Source: an uncultured Candidatus Melainabacteria bacterium (GTDB lineage Bacteria; Cyanobacteriota; Vampirovibrionia; Gastranaerophilales; Gastranaerophilaceae). From it: 5,392 bases of DNA. Numbering within the stretch: position 1 is the stretch's first letter; every line of letters begins with the position of its first letter. A program made the translations under genes and the position numbers. Below the pieces are notes generated by a model, which ran no database searches, was not told where the DNA came from, and saw only the letters and a program-made list of their open reading frames with translations. The stretch lies in contig CAKURN010000116.1 in NCBI GenBank assembly GCA_934675695.1, positions 1 through 5,392 of the forward strand. The letters run 5' to 3'. Positions 1-5,392 of the stretch are shown here, in pieces.

Positions 1-1
1 T

Positions 2-772
2 GGTACAGTAATCGCTGCAAAAATGGGCGTTCAATTGAATGGTAACGAAATTGCTCAAAAGAATGTTCAAAACGCAAACGCTATGCTTTCTACCGTAGAA
101 GGCAACATTGATGTTGTTTCTGACAACGTTTCAAGAATTCGTGATTTGACTCTACAAGCAAAAAACGGAACTTATTCAGATGATGAAATTTCAGCAATGG
201 ACGATGAAGTTCAACAACGTATCGCTGAAATCAACCGTATCCATTCTTCTTCTCAATTCTCATCATTGAATTTGTTCTCTGATCAAGATTTAGGCACAAA
301 TGGTGTTAAATTCCAAGTTGGTTCAAACGCTGGTCAAGATAACACAATCACAGCTGCTGGTGGCATCTTCAAATCAGTTGAATTTTCTGCAGTTTCAGGT
401 CTTCAAAACTTTAGCTTAAAAGGTTTGAAAACTACTAATCCTACAGTTAAAGCTTCTGGTTCTGGTCAAACAGCAACAAAAGCAACAGGTGATGACAATT
501 TCGACCTTGCTGTAAGAGCATTAGATATTGCAATCGATGACTTATCTGCTAGAAAATCTGAAATTGGTTCAGCAGGCAACCGTCTTGATTCAGCATTGTC
601 TACTTTGACAACACAATTTGAAAACTTATCTAGTTCAAAATCTCTAATTACTGATGCTGATATTGCGTCTGAAGCATCTAGCTATACGCAAAATCAAATC
701 CTTCAACAAATATCAACATCATTATTAGCACAAGCAAATTCAGCTCCTTCAGTTGCAATGAGCTTGATATAA
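2..772 (+). CDS. fliC: Flagellin, 3' part (N-terminus outside window)
   Basis: Major filament subunit of the bacterial flagellum, exported by the flagellar type III system and polymerised outside the cell. The reading frame is open from base 2 (GTVIAAKMG...), so the ATG at base 23 is internal and roughly 50-60 N-terminal residues are missing. Counting from that ATG, residues 1-85 match the flagellin N-terminal helical D0/D1 region: SRIRDLTLQAKNGT at 37-50, then EINRI...SSQFSSLNLF. Residues 161-249 match the C-terminal D1/D0 region, with ALDIAIDDLSARKSEIGSAG, NRLDS, ITDADIASEAS, QILQQISTSLLAQAN and the terminal MSLI. The variable centre (about 86-160) is only about 75 residues and Gly/Ser/Thr-rich, so the whole protein would be about 300 residues, a short flagellin. 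Codon use (CGT, GGT, GCT, AAC) is less A/T-biased than in the neighbouring genes, as expected for a highly expressed gene. A strong terminator follows. The family call is secure. The symbol (fliC, hag or fla) is by convention only. Confidence 0.95.
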   Translation, partial: GTVIAAKMGVQLNGNEIAQKNVQNANAMLSTVEGNIDVVSDNVSRIRDLTLQAKNGTYSDDEISAMDDEVQQRIAEINRIHSSSQFSSLNLFSDQDLGTNGVKFQVGSNAGQDNTITAAGGIFKSVEFSAVSGLQNFSLKGLKTTNPTVKASGSGQTATKATGDDNFDLAVRALDIAIDDLSARKSEIGSAGNRLDSALSTLTTQFENLSSSKSLITDADIASEASSYTQNQILQQISTSLLAQANSAPSVAMSLI

Positions 773-812
773 TTTAGTATACAAGAATCTAACTGGTGAT
801 GGCAATACAAGT

Positions 813-851
813 GGGTTAAACAAGGTTTAACCCCTTTTTTTTTATTTTTTT
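813..851 (+). terminator. Rho-independent terminator of the flagellin gene
   Basis: A perfect 9-bp inverted repeat, GGGTTAAAC (813-821) and GTTTAACCC (825-833), encloses a 3-base loop AAG. One C follows, then nine T (835-843), an A and seven more T (845-851). It lies 40 bp after the flagellin stop and just before the transporter promoter. It should end the flagellin mRNA and insulate the downstream gene. Upstream of the hairpin there is no A-rich tract, so it acts in the plus direction only. Confidence 0.93.
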
Positions 852-852
852 C

Positions 853-879
853 TTGCATATTTTTTTTAAATGCTATAAT
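853..879 (+). promoter_or_regulatory. Extended -10 promoter for the ZIP transporter gene
   Basis: TATAAT at 874-879 is a perfect sigma-70-type -10 box, preceded by TG at 871-872, giving the extended -10 form TGnTATAAT. The best -35 candidate is TTGCAT (853-858). It is a weak match and only 15 bp upstream, so the extended -10 probably does most of the work. Transcription would start about 6-8 bases after the box, at 885-887, which is the ATG itself. A 6-bp inverted repeat, TTTTAA (864-869) and TTAAAA (879-884), flanks the -10. It could be an operator but may be chance in such A/T-rich DNA. No clear Zur or Fur box is seen. Confidence 0.72.
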
Positions 880-886
880 TAAAACT

Positions 887-1732
887 ATGGATAAAACACA
901 TTTAATGGCTTTGTTACTGTCTACAATTGCAGGTTTGTCTACTGTATTGGGTGGATTTGTAACTTTTTTTATAAAAGAAAATTCTCTAAAATTTTTATCG
1001 TTTGGTTTAGGTTTATCAGCCGGCGTTATGCTTTTTATATCTTTAGTTGATTTATATCCTGAATCAACAGAGCTTATAAAAAACCAAATGGGAAATGAGT
1101 ATGTTTGGCTTGCAATAATATTTTTTGGTGTTGGCATATTGATTGCAGCTCTGATTGATTATTTTATTCCTGATCATATACAAACTCAAATGTTTACAAA
1201 GCAAATCGGTGCAAATGAAAAAAATGTCGATTCAACCGACTGTGTTGAAAATGAAAACGCCGCAATTCCTTTAGGTAAAATAAAAAAAGCCGGCATTTTA
1301 ACCACTCTTGTTGTTGCGATACACAATTTCCCTGAAGGTTTAGCTACATTTTTTATGACTGCAGAAAATTTAATGCTAGGTGTTGGAATTGTTTTTGCAA
1401 TTGCAATACACAATATTCCGGAAGGAATGGCTATTTCTATCCCTGTATACCAAGCAACTCATTCAAAAAGAAAAGCTTTCTACTACTCATTTTTATCCGG
1501 TATGGCAGAACCTATCGGGGGTTTAGTTGGGTTTGTTGTAATAAAATCACTATTTCCTAATTTGTGCATAGGTACTTTATTTGCTCTTGTTGCAGGGATT
1601 ATGACCTATATTTCAATAGATACGCTTTTACCATTATCAAAAGACTATGACACAGGACACTATTCTATTAGTGGCGTTGTTTTAGGGTTGTTGATAATGG
1701 GTTGTGCATTAATTATTCTTCAGGTTCACTAA
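887..1732 (+). CDS. zupT: ZIP family divalent metal (zinc) transporter, ZupT type
   Basis: Inner-membrane uptake system for Zn2+ and possibly Fe2+, Mn2+ and other divalent cations. At 281 residues it is slightly longer than E. coli ZupT and resembles it along its whole length. About eight hydrophobic segments are visible, near residues 5-28, 35-55, 71-93, 135-157, 162-187, 195-220, 226-247 and 259-279. The two signature metal-binding motifs are intact: HNFPEG (146-151, fourth segment) and HNIPEG (175-180, fifth). SGMAEPIGG (204-212) brings a further likely ligand, E208. Residues 94-134 form a polar, Asp/Glu/Asn-containing loop, where many ZIP proteins carry a His-rich loop; this one is not His-rich. 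ATG 887 is the first in-frame start. There is no Shine-Dalgarno sequence before it, and the promoter -10 ends 7 bp upstream. M7 (base 905) is the only close alternative and also lacks one. The gene is a single-gene unit whose 3' end overlaps the convergent radical SAM gene by 24 bp. The family is certain; metal preference cannot be read from sequence. Confidence 0.94.
   Translation: MDKTHLMALLLSTIAGLSTVLGGFVTFFIKENSLKFLSFGLGLSAGVMLFISLVDLYPESTELIKNQMGNEYVWLAIIFFGVGILIAALIDYFIPDHIQTQMFTKQIGANEKNVDSTDCVENENAAIPLGKIKKAGILTTLVVAIHNFPEGLATFFMTAENLMLGVGIVFAIAIHNIPEGMAISIPVYQATHSKRKAFYYSFLSGMAEPIGGLVGFVVIKSLFPNLCIGTLFALVAGIMTYISIDTLLPLSKDYDTGHYSISGVVLGLLIMGCALIILQVH
1709..1732. other. Convergent tail-to-tail gene overlap (24 bp)
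   Basis: The last eight codons of the plus-strand transporter (LIILQVH plus stop) and of the minus-strand radical SAM gene (ending in LVNLKNN plus stop) occupy the same DNA. The codons are in register: TTA at 1709-1711 is Leu275 of the transporter and the complement of the TAA stop of the radical SAM gene. No intrinsic terminator for either strand is visible here, so the two transcripts probably extend into each other. Confidence 0.95.
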
Positions 1733-3124
1733 TTTTAAAAATGCATCATAATATGCTTTAAATTTTGTAATAGAATTTATTTCTTTGAGCATTTTAAGCA
1801 TATATTTTGGTCTTAGATAGTAATTTTTGTTAAGTTTTTTATTATATTCATAAATTTCTTGCGAAGTAAGTTCGTAACTTCTCACACTAGGCAAAATATA
1901 AGGTTTTTCATAGCTTATTTCACCTAATCTGTTTTTTTGAACATAATCGTAAAAACGTGTGCCATACAGTGCGGTTGCTGTATAAAAACTAGCATATTGA
2001 GTATTTAATTCGTAAGCAAGAAGCTCAGTTTCTTTTATTGTTTTTTTAGTTTCCCAAGGCAAACCAATCACATAATATGCATAAATTTGAATTTTCGCTT
2101 TATTGATTGTTTTGATTGCATTTTTGATTTGTTCCATTGTGATTTTTTTGCCGATTTTATCAAGGATTTCTTGACTTCCGGATTCAATTCCTACAGAAAC
2201 TAAGCTACAGCCTGCTTTTTTCATCAAACATAAAGTTTCAAAATCTATCGTATCTATTCTTGTGTTTGTTGAAAAGTTGATTTTCAAATCGTTATCAATA
2301 ATTAATCTGCATAACTTTTGCACCCAAGAATTGTCTAAATTGAAAATATCAGACCAAAATATAAAATCTCTTATGTTGTATTTTTCAACACATTCTTTTA
2401 TCTCGTCAACAATGAGTTCTTGCGATTTGTATCTTGTAATTTTGCCGTTTAATGGAGTTGCAAGACAGAAGAAACAGTGATTAGGGCAGCCTTTTGATAC
2501 TTTGATTATTGTTTGAGGTTTTCTAGTGTCAGGGCGAACATAAAAATTGTTGTCTATTAAATCTCTGTCTAATTTTGGCAAAAAATCCAAATTCTTTTCT
2601 AATTCCCTATCGGGGGTAGAGATTATTTTGTTTTCTACTTGATATGTTAAACCTTTTATGTCTTTTAGGTTTTTGTATTGAATTATTTCCTCAAAAGTCG
2701 GTTCAATATCCCCTCTCAATGCTATATCAATTTCAGGATACTGTTGCAAAATTGAATACGAATTGAAGTTAAATATCGCACCTTTTGCAATGACTATTGT
2801 TTCATCTAATAAATCTCTTGCTTGCATTAAAGAGGACAAATCTTTTTCTAAAGTAGTAGAGGCAACATTAATCACCAAAAAATCAGGTTTGTACGCTCTT
2901 AAATCTCGAATAAAATCAAATGTTGTTTCGTTTTTTAGACTATAGTCTTTAAATTTTGTTTCGTAGCCGTATTTTTTCGCTATAGAAGATAAACTCATCA
3001 TATCAACAGGGGGAAGTGGAGGTATGACAATCAGTTCATCTGTTGGTTGCTGACAGCGGTCTTCTCTGTTCATAATTGGAGAAGGAGGATAAATAAAGAA
3101 TATTTTTTGATTGTTTTTTGTCAT
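1709..3124 (-). CDS. B12-binding radical SAM enzyme, substrate unknown
   Basis: A 471-residue cobalamin-dependent radical SAM protein, probably a cytosolic methyltransferase, cyclase or related enzyme that cleaves S-adenosylmethionine at a [4Fe-4S] cluster. Residues about 8-150 look like a B12-binding Rossmann domain: IFFIYPPSP, PPLPPVDMMSLSSIAKKYGY, KPDFLVINV and RGDIEPTFEEII. A linker with LDFLPKLDRDLID (179-191) leads into the radical SAM barrel. There CxxxCxxC (C213, C217, C220) ligates the cluster. SVGIESGSQEILDKIGK (310-326) and YYVIGLPWETKKTIKE (350-365) are typical later barrel motifs. The C-terminal 90 residues are Lys/Tyr-rich and unassigned. No DxHxxG motif (the His ligand to cobalt) is seen in the N-terminal domain. 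The start overlaps the stop of the SDR gene by one base (TAATG). A possible AAGGA at 3138-3142 lies 13 bases upstream, rather far. Architecture resembles BchE/HpnJ-like proteins, but the sequence does not support naming the reaction. Confidence 0.9.
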   Translation of the reverse strand: MTKNNQKIFFIYPPSPIMNREDRCQQPTDELIVIPPLPPVDMMSLSSIAKKYGYETKFKDYSLKNETTFDFIRDLRAYKPDFLVINVASTTLEKDLSSLMQARDLLDETIVIAKGAIFNFNSYSILQQYPEIDIALRGDIEPTFEEIIQYKNLKDIKGLTYQVENKIISTPDRELEKNLDFLPKLDRDLIDNNFYVRPDTRKPQTIIKVSKGCPNHCFFCLATPLNGKITRYKSQELIVDEIKECVEKYNIRDFIFWSDIFNLDNSWVQKLCRLIIDNDLKINFSTNTRIDTIDFETLCLMKKAGCSLVSVGIESGSQEILDKIGKKITMEQIKNAIKTINKAKIQIYAYYVIGLPWETKKTIKETELLAYELNTQYASFYTATALYGTRFYDYVQKNRLGEISYEKPYILPSVRSYELTSQEIYEYNKKLNKNYYLRPKYMLKMLKEINSITKFKAYYDAFLKLVNLKNN

Positions 3125-3126
3125 TA
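3122..3126 (-). promoter_or_regulatory. TAATG stop-start junction (translational coupling)
   Basis: Read on the minus strand, the SDR stop TAA (3126-3124) shares its last A with the ATG (3124-3122) of the radical SAM gene. Such one-base overlaps usually mean that ribosomes finishing the first gene re-initiate on the second. With only a weak, distant ribosome-binding site for the radical SAM gene, coupling is the likely way it is translated. Confidence 0.85.
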
Positions 3127-3924
3127 GATATTTTTTATCCTTGATTTTAATGCGAGATTAACAATTGAATTTACTATATTTTGTGAAAAAAATCTTGATA
3201 GTTTTGCAATTTTAGAATCCAATCCTATATTATATACGGTTTTTGGATTTTCTAAATCAATAATCTTTGCAATTTGTTTTGCAACATTTATAGAATTTTT
3301 TGCGTGGAGCGAATTTTTTTGTGCATTTTTTACTAAAAAATCGCTTTCGTTTTTAAATTTTGTTTTTTCATTTTCAAAAACTTTTTTATTTAATTCTATA
3401 CTTTTGTCCCAAAATTTTGTTGCAACTGCCCCTGGGCGAATAGATACAACTTTCTTTTTGCTTTCTATTGCATAAGTATTTAATAAAATATCTGCACTAG
3501 ATTTTGATATGCAATATGGAGAAAGAAAAGGAAAAATCCCATAACTCGCCATAGAGCTGATATTTACAAGTTTTCCATTTGATTTTAGACTTGGGCAAAA
3601 ATATTTAATTATCTTCAATAATCCAAACAAATTTACATCGAGTTGTTTTTTTAATTCAATTTCATTCAATTCTTCTACTGCACCCGCTATCGCAATGCCT
3701 GTAAAATTGATTATTGTGTCAAAAGAGATGTCTTTTAATTTTTCTTTTGCTATAAAAAAACTTTCTTCATTGCAAACATCTAGGTATATTTCTTTTATTT
3801 TTTCATCCATCATTCCAATTTGACGAGATGTTGCCCAAATTTTATAATCTTTTATTTTAAGTTCTTTGATTGTTTCTTGAGCAAGTTCGGAATTCAATCC
3901 GACAATTAGAATATTTTTACTCAT
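3124..3924 (-). CDS. Classical short-chain dehydrogenase/reductase (SDR)
   Basis: An NAD(P)-dependent oxidoreductase of 266 residues, the usual length of classical SDRs. The first Rossmann strand is ILIVGLNSELA (5-15). The usual TGxxxGxG motif is degenerate: G9 remains but E13 and A15 replace the second and third Gly. R34 after the second strand (WATSR) favours NADPH. D49-V50, NFTG (73-76, for NNAG) and N98 follow. The catalytic residues are intact: S124 in NISSMAS, then Y137 and K141 in YCISK. RPG at 163-165 is the cofactor-loop motif. The tail (about 229-262: TVYNIGLDSKIAKLSRFF and a hydrophobic helix) resembles SDRs that act on lipid-like or retinoid-like substrates, which is an inference. 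It lies 64 bp after the aminotransferase, with no clear Shine-Dalgarno before its ATG, and is coupled to the radical SAM gene. Substrate unknown. Confidence 0.9.
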   Translation of the reverse strand: MSKNILIVGLNSELAQETIKELKIKDYKIWATSRQIGMMDEKIKEIYLDVCNEESFFIAKEKLKDISFDTIINFTGIAIAGAVEELNEIELKKQLDVNLFGLLKIIKYFCPSLKSNGKLVNISSMASYGIFPFLSPYCISKSSADILLNTYAIESKKKVVSIRPGAVATKFWDKSIELNKKVFENEKTKFKNESDFLVKNAQKNSLHAKNSINVAKQIAKIIDLENPKTVYNIGLDSKIAKLSRFFSQNIVNSIVNLALKSRIKNI

Positions 3925-3988
3925 AAATCTATTTTAAATTAAATAAGAAAATTATGCACAAAAATACACTAAAAGGATTATTATTGTT

Positions 3989-5170
3989 TTAAATCTCTTT
4001 TAGAGCTTGTGCTAATCTTTTTATACCTTCTTCTATAGTTGCTGTATCTGCGTTTGTGTAATTTAGTCTTAATGTGTTTGCATTTTTTAAACCAATATAG
4101 AATGGGTCACCCGGAACAAAAGCTACATTTTTTGCAATCGCTTTATCGAACAATTCGCAAGAAGATTTACCTTCAGGCAAAGTTACCCAAGTAAACATAC
4201 CACCTTTTGGTTTTGTAAATTTAACATCTGATGGAAAATATTTTTCCATTGCTTCAACCATAGCACCTGCTTGAGTTTTGTATAGTTTTTTTATTTTTTC
4301 AATGTGTTTATCTAAATCGTTGTGATATAAATAATCAGAAATTAAATATTGCCCAAAAATATTAGAATGCAAATCTGACGCTTGTTTTGCAGTTTCTAAC
4401 ATTTTTATTATTTCTTTTTCTGCAATGATATAACCCAATCTCATACCGGGGGTAACAATTTTAGAAAAACTTCCCAAATATATATTCTTTTTAGATTGAT
4501 TTAATCCGATGTATGGAATTCTTTCTTCGTCTGTAAAACGCAATTCGCCATACGGGTCGTCTTGGATTAAAATCATGTCTTCATCTTTGATGCAATCGAA
4601 AACATTTTCTCTGTTTTCTTTTGCATATGTCAAACCTGTTGGGTTTTGGAAATTTGGAATCAAATAAGCAACTTTTGGTTTATATGTTGCTAAAGTTTTC
4701 TTTAATTCTTCTATATCTAGACCATCGTCGTTTAATTTTGTTTGTACAAAGTTTGCTCTATACATACAAAAAGACTGTAAAAGTCCCAAATATGATGGTT
4801 TTTCAACCATAACCGTATCGTTTTCGTTAACAAAAACTTTTCCGATTAAATCGAGTGCTTGCTGAGAACCTGTTGTGATGATTACGTTATCTATGGTTAT
4901 GTCCATTTTCCAGATTTTTTTGTATCTGTCAACAATATATTGACGCAACGAATCAAGTCCCATTGTTGTTGAATATTGGTAAATTTTTGCTCCAAATTCG
5001 TCAGCTATTCTGTTCATTGAAATTTTTAGTTCTTCTTGTGGAAAAGAAATTGGGTTTGGAAGTCCTCCCGCAAAAGATATAACTTCAGGTTTTTGTGTAA
5101 CTTTTAAAATTTCTCTAATAAATGAAGAAGGGGTGTTCTTAATTCTTTCTGAATAGTATTTTTCAAACAT
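3989..5170 (-). CDS. PLP-dependent class I/II aminotransferase, LysN/Aro8-like
   Basis: A cytosolic, fold-type I aminotransferase of 393 residues, full length for the family. It moves an amino group between an amino acid and a 2-oxo acid using pyridoxal phosphate. ISFAGGLPNPISFP (31-44) is typical of the 2-aminoadipate/aromatic/kynurenine aminotransferase group related to MocR regulators, but there is no DNA-binding domain here. Other motifs: GSQQALD (101-107, cofactor phosphate region), PNFQNPTG (172-179), and DDPYG (204-208) with D204 and Y207 contacting the PLP ring. GSFSK (233-237) carries K237 as the Schiff-base lysine. R244 follows in PGMRLGY, and R368 in LRLNY is the likely substrate-carboxylate arginine. 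The start has a good Shine-Dalgarno sequence. It sits 20 bp after the metG end and is probably co-transcribed with it. Substrate (2-aminoadipate, aromatic or branched-chain amino acid) cannot be decided from sequence alone. Confidence 0.93.
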   Translation of the reverse strand: MFEKYYSERIKNTPSSFIREILKVTQKPEVISFAGGLPNPISFPQEELKISMNRIADEFGAKIYQYSTTMGLDSLRQYIVDRYKKIWKMDITIDNVIITTGSQQALDLIGKVFVNENDTVMVEKPSYLGLLQSFCMYRANFVQTKLNDDGLDIEELKKTLATYKPKVAYLIPNFQNPTGLTYAKENRENVFDCIKDEDMILIQDDPYGELRFTDEERIPYIGLNQSKKNIYLGSFSKIVTPGMRLGYIIAEKEIIKMLETAKQASDLHSNIFGQYLISDYLYHNDLDKHIEKIKKLYKTQAGAMVEAMEKYFPSDVKFTKPKGGMFTWVTLPEGKSSCELFDKAIAKNVAFVPGDPFYIGLKNANTLRLNYTNADTATIEEGIKRLAQALKEI

Positions 5171-5178
5171 AATCTTTT

Positions 5179-5183
5179 TCCTT
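5179..5183 (-). promoter_or_regulatory. Shine-Dalgarno site of the aminotransferase gene
   Basis: AAGGA on the minus strand, 8 bases before the ATG at 5170, within the 20-bp gap after the metG stop. It is the only clear, well-spaced ribosome-binding site in the window and supports that ATG as the start. Confidence 0.8.
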
Positions 5184-5190
5184 TTTGTTG

Positions 5191-5392
5191 TTATTTGCTT
5201 TTATCGGCAAGTTCGCTATCTAATCTCAAAAATACCGGTTTAATTTCTTCTTTTGTAATGAATTTTCCGGCTTTTATATTGTTAAATGAAATATCATCGA
5301 GTTTTGTATTTATATCAAATTTTAGTTGTTGAGCCATTCTATTTGCAATATTTGGACAGTATGGATAAATCAAAGCACACACTGCTGTCATT
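5191..5392 (-). CDS. metG: Methionyl-tRNA synthetase, C-terminal end (partial)
   Basis: The last 66 residues of a longer protein whose start lies beyond the right edge; the Met at 5391-5389 is taken as internal. The pattern fits the end of the MetRS anticodon-binding helical domain: CALIYPYCPNIANRMAQQL (helix with the Pro-rich LxPxxP segment), then an acidic-polar stretch, then KAGKFITKEEIKPVFLRLDSE. The last part corresponds to the conserved Gly...Lys-Pro-x-Phe-x-Arg-Ile/Leu-Asp close of the family, usually LFPRID. It stops at ADKSK with no tRNA-binding (Trbp111-like) extension, so this MetRS is of the type lacking that C-terminal domain. The enzyme charges tRNA-Met in the cytosol. The catalytic HIGH and KMSKS motifs are outside the window, so the call rests on the tail only. 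Confidence 0.78.
   Translation of the reverse strand, partial: MTAVCALIYPYCPNIANRMAQQLKFDINTKLDDISFNNIKAGKFITKEEIKPVFLRLDSELADKSK

Noticed and set aside
703..1137. Minus-strand open frame of 144 codons opposite the flagellin end, terminator and transporter start
   Set aside because: It crosses a strong terminator and promoter, is antisense to two clear genes, and its translation shows no recognisable domain.
1186..1413. Minus-strand open frame opposite the transporter
   Set aside because: It is a shadow of the transporter's conserved HNFPEG/HNIPEG region in the opposite frame, with no ribosome-binding site.
1738..1762. Possible hairpin (GCAT...ATGC) after the transporter stop as a terminator
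   Set aside because: Only about four paired bases, A/T-rich, no following T tract, and inside the coding part of the radical SAM gene.
3940..3988. Sigma-70-type promoter before the SDR (CATAAT on the minus strand)
   Set aside because: No acceptable -35 at 16-18 bp and no TG extension. In such A/T-rich DNA a -10-like hexamer is expected by chance, so it is not listed as a feature.
4621..4812. Plus-strand open frame within the aminotransferase gene
   Set aside because: It is antisense to a well-supported gene, and its product shows no family features.
5191..5391. Complete small protein of 66 residues starting at the Met at 5391
   Set aside because: The sequence matches the C-terminal end of methionyl-tRNA synthetase and the frame stays open to the window edge, so it is a truncated larger gene.

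Overview
The window is a compact, strongly A+T-rich bacterial segment with protein products rich in Lys, Asn and Ile. It holds the 3' part of a flagellin gene, so the organism, or a recent ancestor, is motile. The radical SAM/B12 enzyme fits an anaerobe or a B12-using bacterium. The overall look would suit a gut lineage such as Gastranaerophilales (Vampirovibrionia/Melainabacteria) or a low-GC Firmicute. That placement is an impression from composition and gene style, not something the sequence proves.

Layout, plus strand: a 5'-truncated flagellin gene (2-772) ends in a near-ideal intrinsic terminator (813-851). An extended -10 promoter follows at once (871-879) and drives a ZupT-type ZIP divalent-metal transporter (887-1732). 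The promoter lies so close to the ATG that the transcript is probably leaderless.

Layout, minus strand, read right to left: the C-terminal end of methionyl-tRNA synthetase (5191-5392, running off the window), a class I/II PLP aminotransferase of the LysN/Aro8 type (3989-5170), a classical short-chain dehydrogenase/reductase (3124-3924) and a cobalamin-binding radical SAM enzyme (1709-3124). metG and the aminotransferase are 20 bp apart. The SDR follows after a 64-bp A/T-rich gap. The SDR stop and radical SAM start share a base (TAATG), so these two are probably translationally coupled. The radical SAM gene then runs head-on into the transporter gene with a 24-bp tail-to-tail overlap.

Functionally this is mostly ordinary core and near-core content: motility, metal uptake, tRNA charging and amino acid transamination. 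The least explained part is the coupled SDR and B12-radical SAM pair, which looks like a two-enzyme module for an unknown, possibly lipid-like or secondary metabolite. I see no RNA genes, CRISPR arrays, insertion sequences or riboswitches. No gap between genes exceeds 114 bp.
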